A stretch of 32,319 bases of DNA from Acidobacteriota bacterium (GCA_003222895.1 QHXI01000069.1:1-32319), one strand, 5' to 3'. Positions 15,879 to 24,876 are shown, counted from the first letter of the stretch. A program made the numbers and translations. Notes: a model not told the origin generated them from the sequence alone.

Positions 15879-18200
15879 TCAAAAGATCTTGATGAAATAT
15901 ATCGCGACCGCGACCAGCAATCCGATCACCATCACGAGCGCGTAGTTCGCCGTCAGCCCTGTCTGCGCCGCGCGGACAATCGGCGACATTAAACGAACCA
16001 CGAAATCGGCGATCGCGTTGACCAGTCCATCAACGAAATACTTGTCCGTGGCGCCGGTGACCTTGCTGGTCAAGCGCGTCAACCAGGCCGAGCCGTTTAC
16101 TGCGCCGTCGACGACTTTCGAATCAAAAGCGAAGACGCCGCGCGCCAGATCCATCGTGCGCCGCGTGATGGCCCAGCCAAAGAATTCATCGATCCAATAC
16201 TTGTTGTAGCTGGCTTGATAGAGTGGCCGCAAACGCGCCGCCCAAACGTCCGCGAGATTCGGACTCTTAATATAGAAGAGCAAACCGAGACCGATGCCGA
16301 CGCCTGCAACCATCAGCGAGATGATTATGAAGACCCATTCGGTCGCGGTCTCGCTGCCAACTTTTGATTCGACTGCATGAGCGAGATTGAAACCGGTGTG
16401 ACTCGCATTCTCTTCGACGCGAGCGGCCTCTGCCCTCGACATTTCGCCAAAGGCTATTACTCCGGTCTTACCCTCTTCAGCTTTTCCGAAATCTCCCGTC
16501 GATGGATTCCAGATAACCGGATTCAACCAGGTCACAATATTCATCCGGCCGCCAACTTCTTTGCCGCCCGTGAACGCTGTGCTGATGCCGACAAAACCGC
16601 CGACGGTCGCGAGAATCGCCAGCGCCACCAGCGGCACCCACATCGACTTCGGCGACTCATGCGGAATATGGACGTGGCCCTTGTCTGTCGGGTGATCCTT
16701 GCGAATAGCATCACCTTCGTGTTCCAGGCTGTGCTGGTGCGCTTTGCGGAATCTCTCTTCGCCCCAGAAGGTCATCGCGACCAGCCGCGTCATGTAGAAT
16801 GCCGTGCACGTTGCCGCGATCGTTCCTACTAACCACACCAACCAACCGAATGGAATGTGAGTTGTCGATGCCGCATTCCAAAGAATTTCATCTTTCGACC
16901 AGAAGCCCGAGAACGGAATGATGCCGCAAATCGCCAACCATCCGGCGAGAAACGTCCAGTACGTGTATGGCATGTACTTCCGGAGACCGCCCATCTTGCG
17001 CATGTCCTGCTCGTGATGCATGCCGTGAATCACTGAGCCCGCGCCAAGGAACATCAGGGCTTTGAAGAACGCGTGCGTCATCACGTGAAAGATTCCGATT
17101 ACAAACGCGCCCACGCCGCAGGCGAGAAACATAAAGCCAAGCTGCGATACAGTCGAGTAAGCGAGAACTTTCTTGATGTCGTTTTGCGTGATGCCAATCG
17201 TCGCGGCAAAGATCGCGGTGAATGCGCCGACCAACGCGACGACCAGCATCATCGTCTTCGAATGCTGAAAGATGACGTTCGTCCTCGTCAGCATGTACAA
17301 GCCCGCCGTCACCATTGTCGCCGCGTGAATAAGCGCCGACACTGGAGTTGGTCCAGCCATCGCGTCAGGCAACCAGACGTGCAGAGGAAACTGCGCGGAC
17401 TTTCCGCATGCGCCAATCATTAATCCCAAAGCGATCCACGACATCAATCCCCAATGACCGAGCGCTTCGATTGGATACCTCGCTGCTTGCGTAACGACAC
17501 CCGTGTATTGCGCCGATCCAAATGTGGCAATGACTCCGAAAATCGCCAGCATGAATCCAAAGTCGCCGACGCGATTCGTGATGAAGGCTTTGCGCGAAGC
17601 ATTCGCGGCTTCTTGTCGATTGAAGTAATAACCGATCAGCAGATACGAGCAAAGACCCACGCCCTCCCAGCCGACGAACATCATTACGAAGTTCGAGCCC
17701 ATCACCAGCACGAGCATCGAAAACATGAACAAGCCCATGTACGCGAAGAAACGATAGAAGCCGGTCTCGCCGTGCATGTAACCGGTCGCGAACACAAAGA
17801 TGCACAGGCCAACGCCTGTGACGATCAGCATGAAAACTGACGACAGCGGATCGAGTTGATAACTCCACTCGATGTTTAGAAGTGACGCACGAGGCGATAC
17901 AGAAGCAGCACCAGTCTCGACTCGGGTGACTTCACCATAACCCAAAGTTTGCTTGACTGCTCCGGCGGGAATCCAATTGAAGGTCGCTTGCGTTGTCACG
18001 TAAGACTTGGGCCATTGAGCATCGCCGCCAAAGCCGTACGAATAAACCGCAGTGAGGCTGATCAAGAAAGCGAGCGCCACAGTACCCACCGCGATTCCGC
18101 CAATTAGCTTTTCCGAAAAGCCAAACCAACGGCCAAAGATGCCGTTGATCGCAGCGCCGGCGAGCGGTAGCAGTGGAACTAGCCAGATGAACTTATACAT
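15879..18200 (-). CDS. nuoL: NADH-quinone oxidoreductase subunit L
   Basis: The largest membrane subunit of complex I, 773 aa from the ATG at 18200 (MYKFIWLVPLLPLAGAAINGIFG); a TTG at 18209 would add three residues. It shows the conserved MFVGWEGVGLCSYLLIGYYF segment, the pump signature AQFPLHVWLPDAMAGPTPVSALIHAATMVTAGLYMLTR, and DIKKVLAYSTVSQLGFMFLACG. The C-terminal third holds a His-rich soluble loop (residues about 480-520), then the lateral-helix region and a final membrane segment, matching full-length NuoL. Its length is somewhat greater than the usual 600-700 aa because of loops near residues 60-95 and 560-630. It is preceded by nuoK and a palindromic repeat. Confidence 0.96.
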   Translation of the reverse strand: MYKFIWLVPLLPLAGAAINGIFGRWFGFSEKLIGGIAVGTVALAFLISLTAVYSYGFGGDAQWPKSYVTTQATFNWIPAGAVKQTLGYGEVTRVETGAASVSPRASLLNIEWSYQLDPLSSVFMLIVTGVGLCIFVFATGYMHGETGFYRFFAYMGLFMFSMLVLVMGSNFVMMFVGWEGVGLCSYLLIGYYFNRQEAANASRKAFITNRVGDFGFMLAIFGVIATFGSAQYTGVVTQAARYPIEALGHWGLMSWIALGLMIGACGKSAQFPLHVWLPDAMAGPTPVSALIHAATMVTAGLYMLTRTNVIFQHSKTMMLVVALVGAFTAIFAATIGITQNDIKKVLAYSTVSQLGFMFLACGVGAFVIGIFHVMTHAFFKALMFLGAGSVIHGMHHEQDMRKMGGLRKYMPYTYWTFLAGWLAICGIIPFSGFWSKDEILWNAASTTHIPFGWLVWLVGTIAATCTAFYMTRLVAMTFWGEERFRKAHQHSLEHEGDAIRKDHPTDKGHVHIPHESPKSMWVPLVALAILATVGGFVGISTAFTGGKEVGGRMNIVTWLNPVIWNPSTGDFGKAEEGKTGVIAFGEMSRAEAARVEENASHTGFNLAHAVESKVGSETATEWVFIIISLMVAGVGIGLGLLFYIKSPNLADVWAARLRPLYQASYNKYWIDEFFGWAITRRTMDLARGVFAFDSKVVDGAVNGSAWLTRLTSKVTGATDKYFVDGLVNAIADFVVRLMSPIVRAAQTGLTANYALVMVIGLLVAVAIYFIKIF

Positions 18201-18202
18201 AG

Positions 18203-18271
18203 ATTTCAAGTTTCAGGTTTAAGGTTTCAGGTCCCCGAACTTGAGACTTGAAACTTGAAACCTGAAACCTT
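18203..18271. repeat. TTTCAGGTTT-type palindromic word array between nuoK and nuoL
   Basis: The nuoK/nuoL gap is almost wholly made of variants of the decamers TTTCAGGTTT and TTTCAAGTTT and their complements. The perfect 12-bp arms AAGGTTTCAGGT (18221-18232) and its complement (18260-18271) can form a hairpin with a 27-nt loop. Outer words can pair in several alternative registers. It ends at the nuoL start and the nuoK stop, so it replaces any normal spacer and ribosome site. Confidence 0.75.
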
Positions 18272-18274
18272 GGT

Positions 18275-18673
18275 TCACCACTTCATCAGATCAATCTGGT
18301 CAACCCAGATCGTCTCTCGATTGCGATAAAGCGCGATCACGATGCCGAGTCCAATCGCGGCCTCAGCAGCGGCAACTACGATGATGAAGACAGTAAATAT
18401 TTGCCCGGACATTGGATCGCCGCGACCAGTGTCTTGCAAGTAACGCGAAAACGCGATGAAGTTCAGATTCGCCGCGTTCAGAATCAGCTCGATCGACATG
18501 AAGATGACCAGCAAATTGCGACGCGTTAGCACGCCCGCGACGCCAATGATAAAAAGGATCGCGGCGATTACCAGGAACTTTGATAAGTCAGGATGCTTGA
18601 TGCTCTCCAACGCGGTTGAAGCGCGACTAGCCTCCTGAAATATCATCGCCAAAGATGGTGAAAAATAATTCAT
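18275..18673 (-). CDS. nuoK: NADH-quinone oxidoreductase subunit K
   Basis: A three-helix membrane subunit of complex I. The family core starts near residue 28 (HPDLSKFLVIAAILFIIGVAGVLTRRNLLVIFMSIELILNAANLNFIAFSRY), with the conserved glutamate in SIELILNAANLNF that takes part in proton transfer, then a third helix with AAAEAAIGLGIVIALYR containing the second conserved glutamate. At 132 aa it is about 30 residues longer than usual, owing to an N-terminal extension MNYFSPSLAMIFQEASRASTALES. GAGGA lies directly against the ATG at 18673, and an internal ATG at residue 10 has no ribosome site. Confidence 0.93.
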   Translation of the reverse strand: MNYFSPSLAMIFQEASRASTALESIKHPDLSKFLVIAAILFIIGVAGVLTRRNLLVIFMSIELILNAANLNFIAFSRYLQDTGRGDPMSGQIFTVFIIVVAAAEAAIGLGIVIALYRNRETIWVDQIDLMKW

Positions 18674-18681
18674 TCCTCTTC

Positions 18682-18826
18682 AGCCGCTTAGCGACGAAAT
18701 GTTTATAGCCCCGCGATCTTCTACTAAGATCCAGCTCCTTTAGGAGCGAAATGTATGTCGCCCGTAAATGGGCTGGCAAATCTCAAACGGCGCGGGTTCT
18801 ATAAATATTTTGTGCCTAACGGCCCT
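18682..18826. repeat. Composite three-hairpin repeat, copy A (nuoJ/nuoK gap)
   Basis: This fills most of the 177-bp nuoJ/nuoK gap. In order it contains AGCCGC..AGCG.CGAAATGTTTATAGC (18682-18709), the hairpin GCTCCTTTAGGAGC (from 18734), GAAAT, the hairpin GCCCGTAAATGGGC (ending 18773), and a CTATAAATATTTTG block leading to a GC-rich end (to about 18826). A second copy in the same order lies at 21972-22117. One end lies about 9 nt from the nuoK ATG. Confidence 0.85.
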
Positions 18827-18850
18827 CAAGCATTCGGAATTGCGAGATCG

Positions 18851-19929
<1,079 letters not shown>

Positions 19930-19960
19930 GTTGTGGGGTGGAAGCCCCCTCACTGTACGC

Positions 19961-19992
19961 CAATCGGAAATCGGCAATTGGCAATCGGCAAT
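19961..19992. repeat. Inverted, degenerate CGGCAAT array, nuoI side
   Basis: CAATCGG, AAATCGG, CAATTGG, CAATCGG and CAAT follow one another, the complement of the array at 19524-19555 with two changed units. It ends 2 bp before the nuoI stop codon. Together the arrays form imperfect inverted ends around the four-helix-bundle gene. Confidence 0.9.
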
Positions 19993-19994
19993 AC

Positions 19995-20528
19995 TTAACT
20001 TTCGTACTTAACTGTCTCGCGCCCCTGCTCGAGCATCTCTCGATTCCAGACAAAGCCCGCGCGCGAATAAGTCGCAAGTTCGAAATCCTGCGTCAGTTCG
20101 AGACAATAAGTCGGACACGCTTCCTGGCACAACGCGCAGAACATGCAACGCGATGTGTCAAAGATAAATTCATCGAGAACTTTCTTGCGGCGCGGTTTGC
20201 CGGCGACGATAACTTCGACGTCCATCGGAATTACGTCGATGCAATCTTCAGGACACGCGAGCGCGCACAAATTGCACGCGATGCAAAGGGTGTCATGCGT
20301 CTCGGGATCCATATTCAGACGCGGCGCGCCATGAAAGCGCGGCGCCACGTCGGGACGCACTTTTGGATACTGTTCGGTGTAGATTCCCTTCCCGGCGACT
20401 GAATCTTTGTCAGTGAGGGCGCCGATATTGAAGCCCAGCGTCACGGCCATTCCTTTTAATAGGTCGACCATGAAGAAGCGTTTCAGCTTCTGCACGAAAG
20501 TCGATTTGGGAACAGGAACTAGTGGCAT
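19995..20528 (-). CDS. nuoI: NADH-quinone oxidoreductase subunit I (2x[4Fe-4S])
   Basis: A 177-aa peripheral subunit of complex I that carries electrons through clusters N6a and N6b. Both ferredoxin motifs are complete: C82IAC85NLC88ALAC92P and C128MFC131ALC134QEAC138P, with C96 and C142 following. The N-terminal amphipathic segment FVQKLKRFFMVDLLKGMAVTLGF matches the membrane-contact helix of the family. It is encoded after nuoH across a 68-bp gap that holds a 15-bp inverted repeat. Confidence 0.96.
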   Translation of the reverse strand: MPLVPVPKSTFVQKLKRFFMVDLLKGMAVTLGFNIGALTDKDSVAGKGIYTEQYPKVRPDVAPRFHGAPRLNMDPETHDTLCIACNLCALACPEDCIDVIPMDVEVIVAGKPRRKKVLDEFIFDTSRCMFCALCQEACPTYCLELTQDFELATYSRAGFVWNREMLEQGRETVKYES

Positions 20529-20552
20529 AAAGAATCTCGAATCTTAAATCAA

Positions 20553-20618
20553 CGTGTCAGAAGCCCGCGCGTCAGCAAGGGCAACGTTGCCCTCCCTTAC
20601 GGTCGGGCTTCTGACACG
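20553..20618. repeat. Inverted repeat with GTGTCAGAAGCCCG arms, nuoH/nuoI junction
   Basis: The perfect 15-bp arms CGTGTCAGAAGCCCG (20553-20567) and its complement (20604-20618) enclose a perfect 16-bp palindrome AGGGCAACGTTGCCCT (20578-20593). The right arm lies inside the nuoH reading frame and encodes its last residues (VSEARP), so the element has replaced the native 3' end of nuoH. Confidence 0.9.
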
Positions 20619-21940
20619 ACATCTCCAGGACTCGCCGGCATCACCGCTGGTTTTCCTTTCGGCAAATCCACCAGACGAATCTGACGCCGCTGCTTCTTCA
20701 GATTGAAATCGCGCGAACGCCAATTAATTAATGACAGCACTCCGGCGGTCAAGAACAGATTAATAATTCCAAAGGCAATGGCAATCACTTTCCCGCTCGC
20801 AGTCAATCCGAGTCCCGCGCTCAATGACTTGATTGTGTGCATTCCGCTCGGATTGTCCAACCCCTGGATCACAGTCACGCCGATCGCGGTAATGACGATG
20901 TTGATAAGCGCCGCCGGCAGCATCCATTTCCATCCCAGGTCCATCAATTGATCGTAACGAAAACGCGGCAGCGTCCAGCGCAACCAAAAGTATAAATAGA
21001 GGAGCAGCCCGGCCTTCGCAAGAAATACGAGCAGGCTGATAACAACATAAACGTTGTGATAACCCTTCGCCTCGGTCAGGCGATAGACAAACGGAAAATA
21101 CCAGCCGCCAAGATACAGCGTCGTGGCCACGGCTGTAACCACAACCATCGCCGTGTATTCCGCCATGAAGAAGAGCGACCAGCGAAAGCCGGAATATTCT
21201 GTGTGAAATCCGGCGACAAGTTCTGATTCCGCTTCCGGCAGATCAAACGGCGCGCGATTGTTTTCCGCGATCCCGCTGACTAAGAAGATCATAAAGCCCA
21301 CCGGCTGATAAAGGAGGAACCAGATTGAATTAGATGCCTGAGCGCCAACAACTCCCGACAGCGACAACGTGCGCGCGAACATCAGCGCACCGATGATCGC
21401 CAGCCCCATCGAAACTTCGTACGAAACCATTTGCGCGCTTGAGCGCAACGCGCCGAGCAGCGCGTATTTCGAATTCGACGACCAACCCGCCAGAATCAAC
21501 GCGAGCACGCCGACACTCGAGACCGCGAGCACAAACAGCACACCGATGTTTACATCGGTAATCACGGCCCAGTCGGGACCAAACGGAACGACCGCGAGCA
21601 CGATGAATGCTGCGACCACGGCGATGTAAGGCGCAACGAAAAAGATCCAGCGGTCGGCATTTTCAGGAATGAAATCTTCTTTGGTCAGCAGCTTTAAGCC
21701 ATCGGCGATTGGTTGCAGCAATCCCCACGGACCGACGCGCATCGGGCCGAGACGCGCCTGCATAAAGGCCGAGATCTTTCGCTCCAGATAAGTTGCATAG
21801 GCTACCCAGCCGGTTGTGATCACCACCACCAGGCCGATTTGTATGAACGGCCAGATAACATAGTTCACCGTCGGCTCGCTGAAGAATTTCAGGAGCAGGC
21901 TATCGATGAAACTGGGTGCTGCCAGAAGAGCAAAAAGCAT
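20597..21940 (-). CDS. nuoH: NADH-quinone oxidoreductase subunit H
   Basis: The quinone-site membrane subunit of complex I, 447 aa. The signature YLERKISAFMQARLGPMRVGPWGLLQPIADGLKLLTKED is near residue 50, FDLPEAESELVAGFHTEYSGFRWSLFFMAEY lines the quinone channel with its conserved glutamates, and LRWTLPRFRYDQLMDLGWKWMLP is near the end. It is about 100 residues longer than typical NuoH because of extra C-terminal membrane helices and a tail (FNLKKQRRQIRLVDLPKGKPAV), the last residues coming from a palindromic repeat. No strong ribosome site precedes the ATG at 21940. Confidence 0.96.
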   Translation of the reverse strand: MLFALLAAPSFIDSLLLKFFSEPTVNYVIWPFIQIGLVVVITTGWVAYATYLERKISAFMQARLGPMRVGPWGLLQPIADGLKLLTKEDFIPENADRWIFFVAPYIAVVAAFIVLAVVPFGPDWAVITDVNIGVLFVLAVSSVGVLALILAGWSSNSKYALLGALRSSAQMVSYEVSMGLAIIGALMFARTLSLSGVVGAQASNSIWFLLYQPVGFMIFLVSGIAENNRAPFDLPEAESELVAGFHTEYSGFRWSLFFMAEYTAMVVVTAVATTLYLGGWYFPFVYRLTEAKGYHNVYVVISLLVFLAKAGLLLYLYFWLRWTLPRFRYDQLMDLGWKWMLPAALINIVITAIGVTVIQGLDNPSGMHTIKSLSAGLGLTASGKVIAIAFGIINLFLTAGVLSLINWRSRDFNLKKQRRQIRLVDLPKGKPAVMPASPGDVVSEARP

Positions 21941-21971
21941 TTCTTATATTATCGAAAGGCCAACAGTGCCA

Positions 21972-22117
21972 AGCCGCAGAGCGGCGAAATGTTTATAGCA
22001 CCATGACATCTCTAAAAATGAAAGCTCCTTTAGGAGCGAAATATTTCTGTCGCCCATAAATGGGCTGACGGAATCTACCAGGGACTCGTTTCTATAAATA
22101 TTTCATCCCTACGGGAT
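21972..22117. repeat. Composite three-hairpin repeat, copy B (nuoD/nuoH gap)
   Basis: This matches copy A at 18682-18826 in order and spacing. AGCCGC..AGCG.CGAAATGTTTATAGC (21972-21999) has three mismatches to copy A. The hairpin GCTCCTTTAGGAGC (from 22024) is identical. The hairpin GCCCATAAATGGGC (22052-22065), a CTATAAATATTTCA block and CCCTACGGG (22107-22115) follow. It fills most of the 203-bp gap between nuoD and nuoH. Confidence 0.88.
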
Positions 22118-22143
22118 TCTCTTGCGCTATTCAACCTGCATCT

Positions 22144-23277
22144 CTATCTGTCAATCTCACCTAACACAATATCCAGCGTTCCGATGATTGCCACGACGTC
22201 CGCGACCAAATGTCCGATGCTCATCTGTTTCAAAGCCTGCAGATTAATAAAGGACGGTGGACGCACCCGCACGCGCCAGGGCTGCTGCGTTCCGTCCGAA
22301 ACCAGATAGCATCCAATCTCGCCTTTGGGTCCTTCAATTGAATGATAATAATCACCAACCGGCGGTTTGATAAGTTTGGGTACTTTCGCGTTCACTGGTC
22401 CATCCGGCAGATTATCGATCGCTTGCTTGACGATGCGTCGCGACTGGCGCATCTCTTCCATGCGCACCAGGTATCGATCGTACGTGTCGCCGTTTTCACC
22501 GAGCGGCACGTCAAAATCCATGTCAGCGTACGCGGCATACGGCCGCGCTTTGCGAATGTCCCAAGCCACTCCTGAACCGCGAAGCGAAGGACCGGACAAG
22601 CCGATCGCAATGGCTTCCTCGCCCGAAATCACACCAATGCCGACCGTGCGGCTTAACCAGATTCGATTTTCCGATAGCACAGTTTCATATTCATCAAGAC
22701 GCTTCGGAAAATTATCGACAAACCGCTTGACATCACTCGCGAAATCATCGTAAGCATCGTTCGGCATGCCGCCGATGCGCCACGCATGACAGGTAAGACG
22801 AGCGCCAAACTGCCTCTCGAAGATTTTAAGTATCTCTTCGCGCTCGCGAAACGCCCACAACAGAATCGTAACCGCGCCGATGTCGAGCGCGTGCGTTCCC
22901 AACCACAAGAGGTGTGAAGCGATCCGATTCAGCTCAGTCAGAATTGTTCTTATGTAATGAGCGCGTCGTGGAACGTCGAGACCTATCATCTGTTCGACCG
23001 TCTCGACCCAAACCAATCCATTCGAGACCGCGGCGATGTAGTCGAGTCGATCCCAATACGGCGCGATCATCGTGTACGTGCGGTTCTCGGCGATCTTCTC
23101 CATGCCGCGATGCAGATATCCGACGTCGCAATCAAGATCAATGACAGTTTCGCCATCGAGCTTCAGCACAACGCGCAGCACGCCGTGCGTCGATGGATGT
23201 TGCGGCCCCATATTGAGCGTCATCTCTGGCGCGTCCAGCAGGGCGTTCTTGGTTGTGGCGATTTCTACCTGGTGCAT
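22144..23277 (-). CDS. nuoD: NADH-quinone oxidoreductase subunit D (49 kDa)
   Basis: A peripheral-arm subunit of complex I forming the quinone pocket with NuoB; it descends from the large subunit of [NiFe]-hydrogenases. I use the ATG at 23277 (377 aa); a TTG at 23295 in frame is possible, but its upstream region is repeat DNA. Motifs: [25 protein letters not shown] near residue 20 (containing the quinone-site His), [30 protein letters not shown], and the conserved end [31 protein letters not shown]...[10 protein letters not shown]. No cysteines of the hydrogenase site remain, as expected. Confidence 0.96.
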   Translation of the reverse strand: MHQVEIATTKNALLDAPEMTLNMGPQHPSTHGVLRVVLKLDGETVIDLDCDVGYLHRGMEKIAENRTYTMIAPYWDRLDYIAAVSNGLVWVETVEQMIGLDVPRRAHYIRTILTELNRIASHLLWLGTHALDIGAVTILLWAFREREEILKIFERQFGARLTCHAWRIGGMPNDAYDDFASDVKRFVDNFPKRLDEYETVLSENRIWLSRTVGIGVISGEEAIAIGLSGPSLRGSGVAWDIRKARPYAAYADMDFDVPLGENGDTYDRYLVRMEEMRQSRRIVKQAIDNLPDGPVNAKVPKLIKPPVGDYYHSIEGPKGEIGCYLVSDGTQQPWRVRVRPPSFINLQALKQMSIGHLVADVVAIIGTLDIVLGEIDR

Positions 23278-23295
23278 CGTTCTTACGTCTTTCAA

Positions 23296-23382
23296 TTCCC
23301 TCTCCCTCTGGGAGAGGGTTAGGGAGAGGGGTTAGCGGGCGGTCAAGCCCTCACCCCAGCCCTCTCCCAAAGGGAGAGGGAA
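23296..23382. repeat. Long inverted repeat with CCCTCTCCC arms upstream of nuoD
   Basis: Arms of about 35 bp (23296-23330 and 23348-23382) are complementary with about four mismatches and a loop of some 17 nt. Each arm also contains its own small palindrome of CCCTCTCCC and GGGAGAGGG. Very similar CTCTCCC-rich palindromes are common between genes in unrelated bacteria. It abuts the nuoD start on one side and lies 9 bp from the stop of the 86-aa gene on the other, so it could form a strong mRNA hairpin between them. Confidence 0.92.
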
Positions 23383-23391
23383 CTTTGGCCG

Positions 23392-23652
23392 TTAGGCCGT
23401 AGCTTGCTCCGACTCAATTGGCAAATAACATCCTGTCACTCTCCATGGTTCAATCACTAATCCAATCTCTTTCACTTCGCCTTTTTCTTTCTGATCGCGC
23501 AGCTTCAGCATCAGAGATTGCGCGGCGCTCGCTTTGTTCCAGACGTTCCGCGGTTCATGTGTTTCCGTCAAAGTGAAGCCGGCAGTCGTCGCCGCTTCCG
23601 GCGAGTCGAAAACTTTGGCTTCGTAATGCGCGGCGATTTCTTTTGGAGTCAT
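23392..23652 (-). CDS. Unknown 86-aa protein between nuoC and nuoD
   Basis: I do not recognise this protein. It is soluble and charged: MTPKEIAAHYEAKVFDSPEAATTAGFTLTETHEPRNVW, then SLMLKLRDQKEKGEVKEIGLVIEPWRVTGCYLP, with a single cysteine, no signal and no membrane segment. The codon use and amino-acid pattern look like a real gene, and its strand and place agree with the nuo operon. Both ends are bordered by palindromic repeats of different families, which is also consistent with a small inserted gene. It may be a lineage-specific complex I accessory protein or a passenger. Confidence 0.55.
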   Translation of the reverse strand: MTPKEIAAHYEAKVFDSPEAATTAGFTLTETHEPRNVWNKASAAQSLMLKLRDQKEKGEVKEIGLVIEPWRVTGCYLPIESEQATA

Positions 23653-23665
23653 TGTCTCGTACCTT

Positions 23666-23749
23666 GTCAGAACCCGGAGCGATAGCGACGGGATCGAGCA
23701 CGCTCACTGCTGACTCTCTGATCCGGTCGCTATCGTTCCCGGTACTGAC
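23666..23749. repeat. Inverted repeat with GGAGCGATAGCGAC arms, nuoC side
   Basis: Arms GTCAGAACCCGGAGCGATAG... (23666-23695) and ...CTATCGTTCCCGGTACTGAC (23720-23749) are complementary over 30 positions with a few mismatches and a 24-nt loop. The GTCAG/CTGAC ends recall the GTGTCAG ends of the repeat at 20553-20618, so the two may be related. It fills most of the 111-bp gap between nuoC and the 86-aa gene. Confidence 0.88.
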
Positions 23750-23763
23750 ACGCTGCCACCTGC

Positions 23764-24612
23764 TCACTTATCTTTAGGCATTACTTCTTTTCCGCTCCGG
23801 AAAAGATTGCGAACTTCTCGTTCCTGCGGTACTGACAGCATCTCTAAACCATAAGCGCGACGCTGCTCTAACTGCTCTTTCTGCACGTCGGTAAACTCCG
23901 GCAGGTGATCTTCGGTCCAGCGATTCTCGACAAACTCTAGCGGATAATCTTTCCGCAGCGGATGTCCATCCCAATCCGGGGGCAGCAGAATTCTGCGCAG
24001 GTCCGGATGGTTGTGAAAGACGACGCCGAATAGATCATAGACCTCGCGCTCGAGCCAATCAGCCGCCGGCCAGATGCTCGTCACACTGTCGACGCCTTTT
24101 CCATTTGTATTGACTTTCAAACGCACGCGTTCGTTTTTCGAAATCGAGTACAAATTGTAAACGACTTCGAACGGCGCTTCCCGTTTGTCGGGATAATGAA
24201 CGCAGGTTAGATCGGAAAGATAATCAAACGGTGTCTGCGAATTGCCCTTCAGCGCATTACAAACTTCGAATATGCGCGGAACCCCGATGCGAATCGACAA
24301 CTGGCCGAGGAATTCCGTCGCTTCTATTACGCCGTCTCCGAACTTCGCTTTCAGATGCTTGACCAACGGATGATTTGAAGCGTCGACCGGCTTCGGCCCT
24401 TCTTCTTTCTTCTTTACCGGAGGTTTCGGCGCTGCTTGCTGTGCGGCTTCTTTCGCGGCGGCAACGCGCGCTTTCGCGGCTTCAACTTGGGCGTCTTTTT
24501 CAGCGTCGGCGGAAAGTGAAGGAGGGTTAGCGCGCGCCTGATCGGGCGGCGCTGCATTCGCAGGTGCGTCCGTCTGTGATCCCGACTCCGAGGGTTTTCC
24601 TTCGTCTGCCAT
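23764..24612 (-). CDS. nuoC: NADH-quinone oxidoreductase subunit C (30 kDa) with long N-terminal extension
   Basis: A peripheral-arm subunit of complex I, 282 aa. The 30-kDa subunit domain covers about residues 80-260, with FDYLSDLTCVHYPDKREAPFEVVYNLYS and the signature WLEREVYDLFGVVFHNHPDLRRILLPPDWDGHPLRKDYPL. The first 78 residues are a low-complexity Ala/Pro/Lys/Glu segment (SADAEKDAQVEAAKARVAAAKEAAQQAAPKPPVKKKEEGPKP) expected to be disordered or a single helix, not part of the usual fold. This is the first gene of the cluster. The ATG at 24612 follows a 7-bp inverted repeat and no clear ribosome site. Confidence 0.95.
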   Translation of the reverse strand: MADEGKPSESGSQTDAPANAAPPDQARANPPSLSADAEKDAQVEAAKARVAAAKEAAQQAAPKPPVKKKEEGPKPVDASNHPLVKHLKAKFGDGVIEATEFLGQLSIRIGVPRIFEVCNALKGNSQTPFDYLSDLTCVHYPDKREAPFEVVYNLYSISKNERVRLKVNTNGKGVDSVTSIWPAADWLEREVYDLFGVVFHNHPDLRRILLPPDWDGHPLRKDYPLEFVENRWTEDHLPEFTDVQKEQLEQRRAYGLEMLSVPQEREVRNLFRSGKEVMPKDK

Positions 24613-24614
24613 AA

Positions 24615-24635
24615 AACTCAGTTACACTCTGAGTT
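24615..24635. promoter_or_regulatory. Inverted repeat AACTCAG-N7-CTGAGTT at the nuoC start
   Basis: A perfect 7-bp dyad with a 7-nt centre, ending 2 bp upstream of the nuoC ATG. It could be an operator or an mRNA hairpin occupying the region where a ribosome site should be. There is no direct evidence for either role. Confidence 0.4.
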
Positions 24636-24726
24636 ACTACGCTCTGGCTTTCGGCCACGGGCGCGCGAAGAATTTGACGCTACGCTCACGTGTAAATGCA
24701 ATTTGAAACAGGTCGGACGAAGCTGA

Positions 24727-24756
24727 TTTTTAGCACGCGATTTACAGCGTTGTCAA
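24727..24756 (-). promoter_or_regulatory. Candidate promoter of the nuo operon
   Basis: On the minus strand a perfect TTGACA (24756-24751) is followed after 18 bp by TAAAAA (24732-24727). Transcription would start near 24720 and give a leader of about 108 nt ahead of nuoC. The -10 box is only a moderate match. Confidence 0.5.
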
Positions 24757-24796
24757 TTTCAAAGCTCAGCCAAGATTCGTGTTCGCATTCGTTGCC

Positions 24797-24826
24797 TTGA
24801 CCGCATGCGGCCCAACTCCGTATCAT
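24797..24826 (+). promoter_or_regulatory. Candidate promoter of rpmE
   Basis: TTGACC (24797-24802), an 18-bp spacer, then TATCAT (24821-24826). The start point would be near 24833, about 44 nt before the rpmE ATG. It is divergent from the nuo promoter, with about 40 bp between the two -35 boxes. Confidence 0.55.
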
Positions 24827-24876
24827 AGCTGTTTGATTGAGGCATAGATTTGTCGACTAGATAAGGTGAAGAAGAA

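Noticed and set aside
23440-23480. tRNA-like GGTTCAA segment
   Set aside because: It lies inside the 86-aa coding frame and no acceptor stem or anticodon arm can be formed around it.
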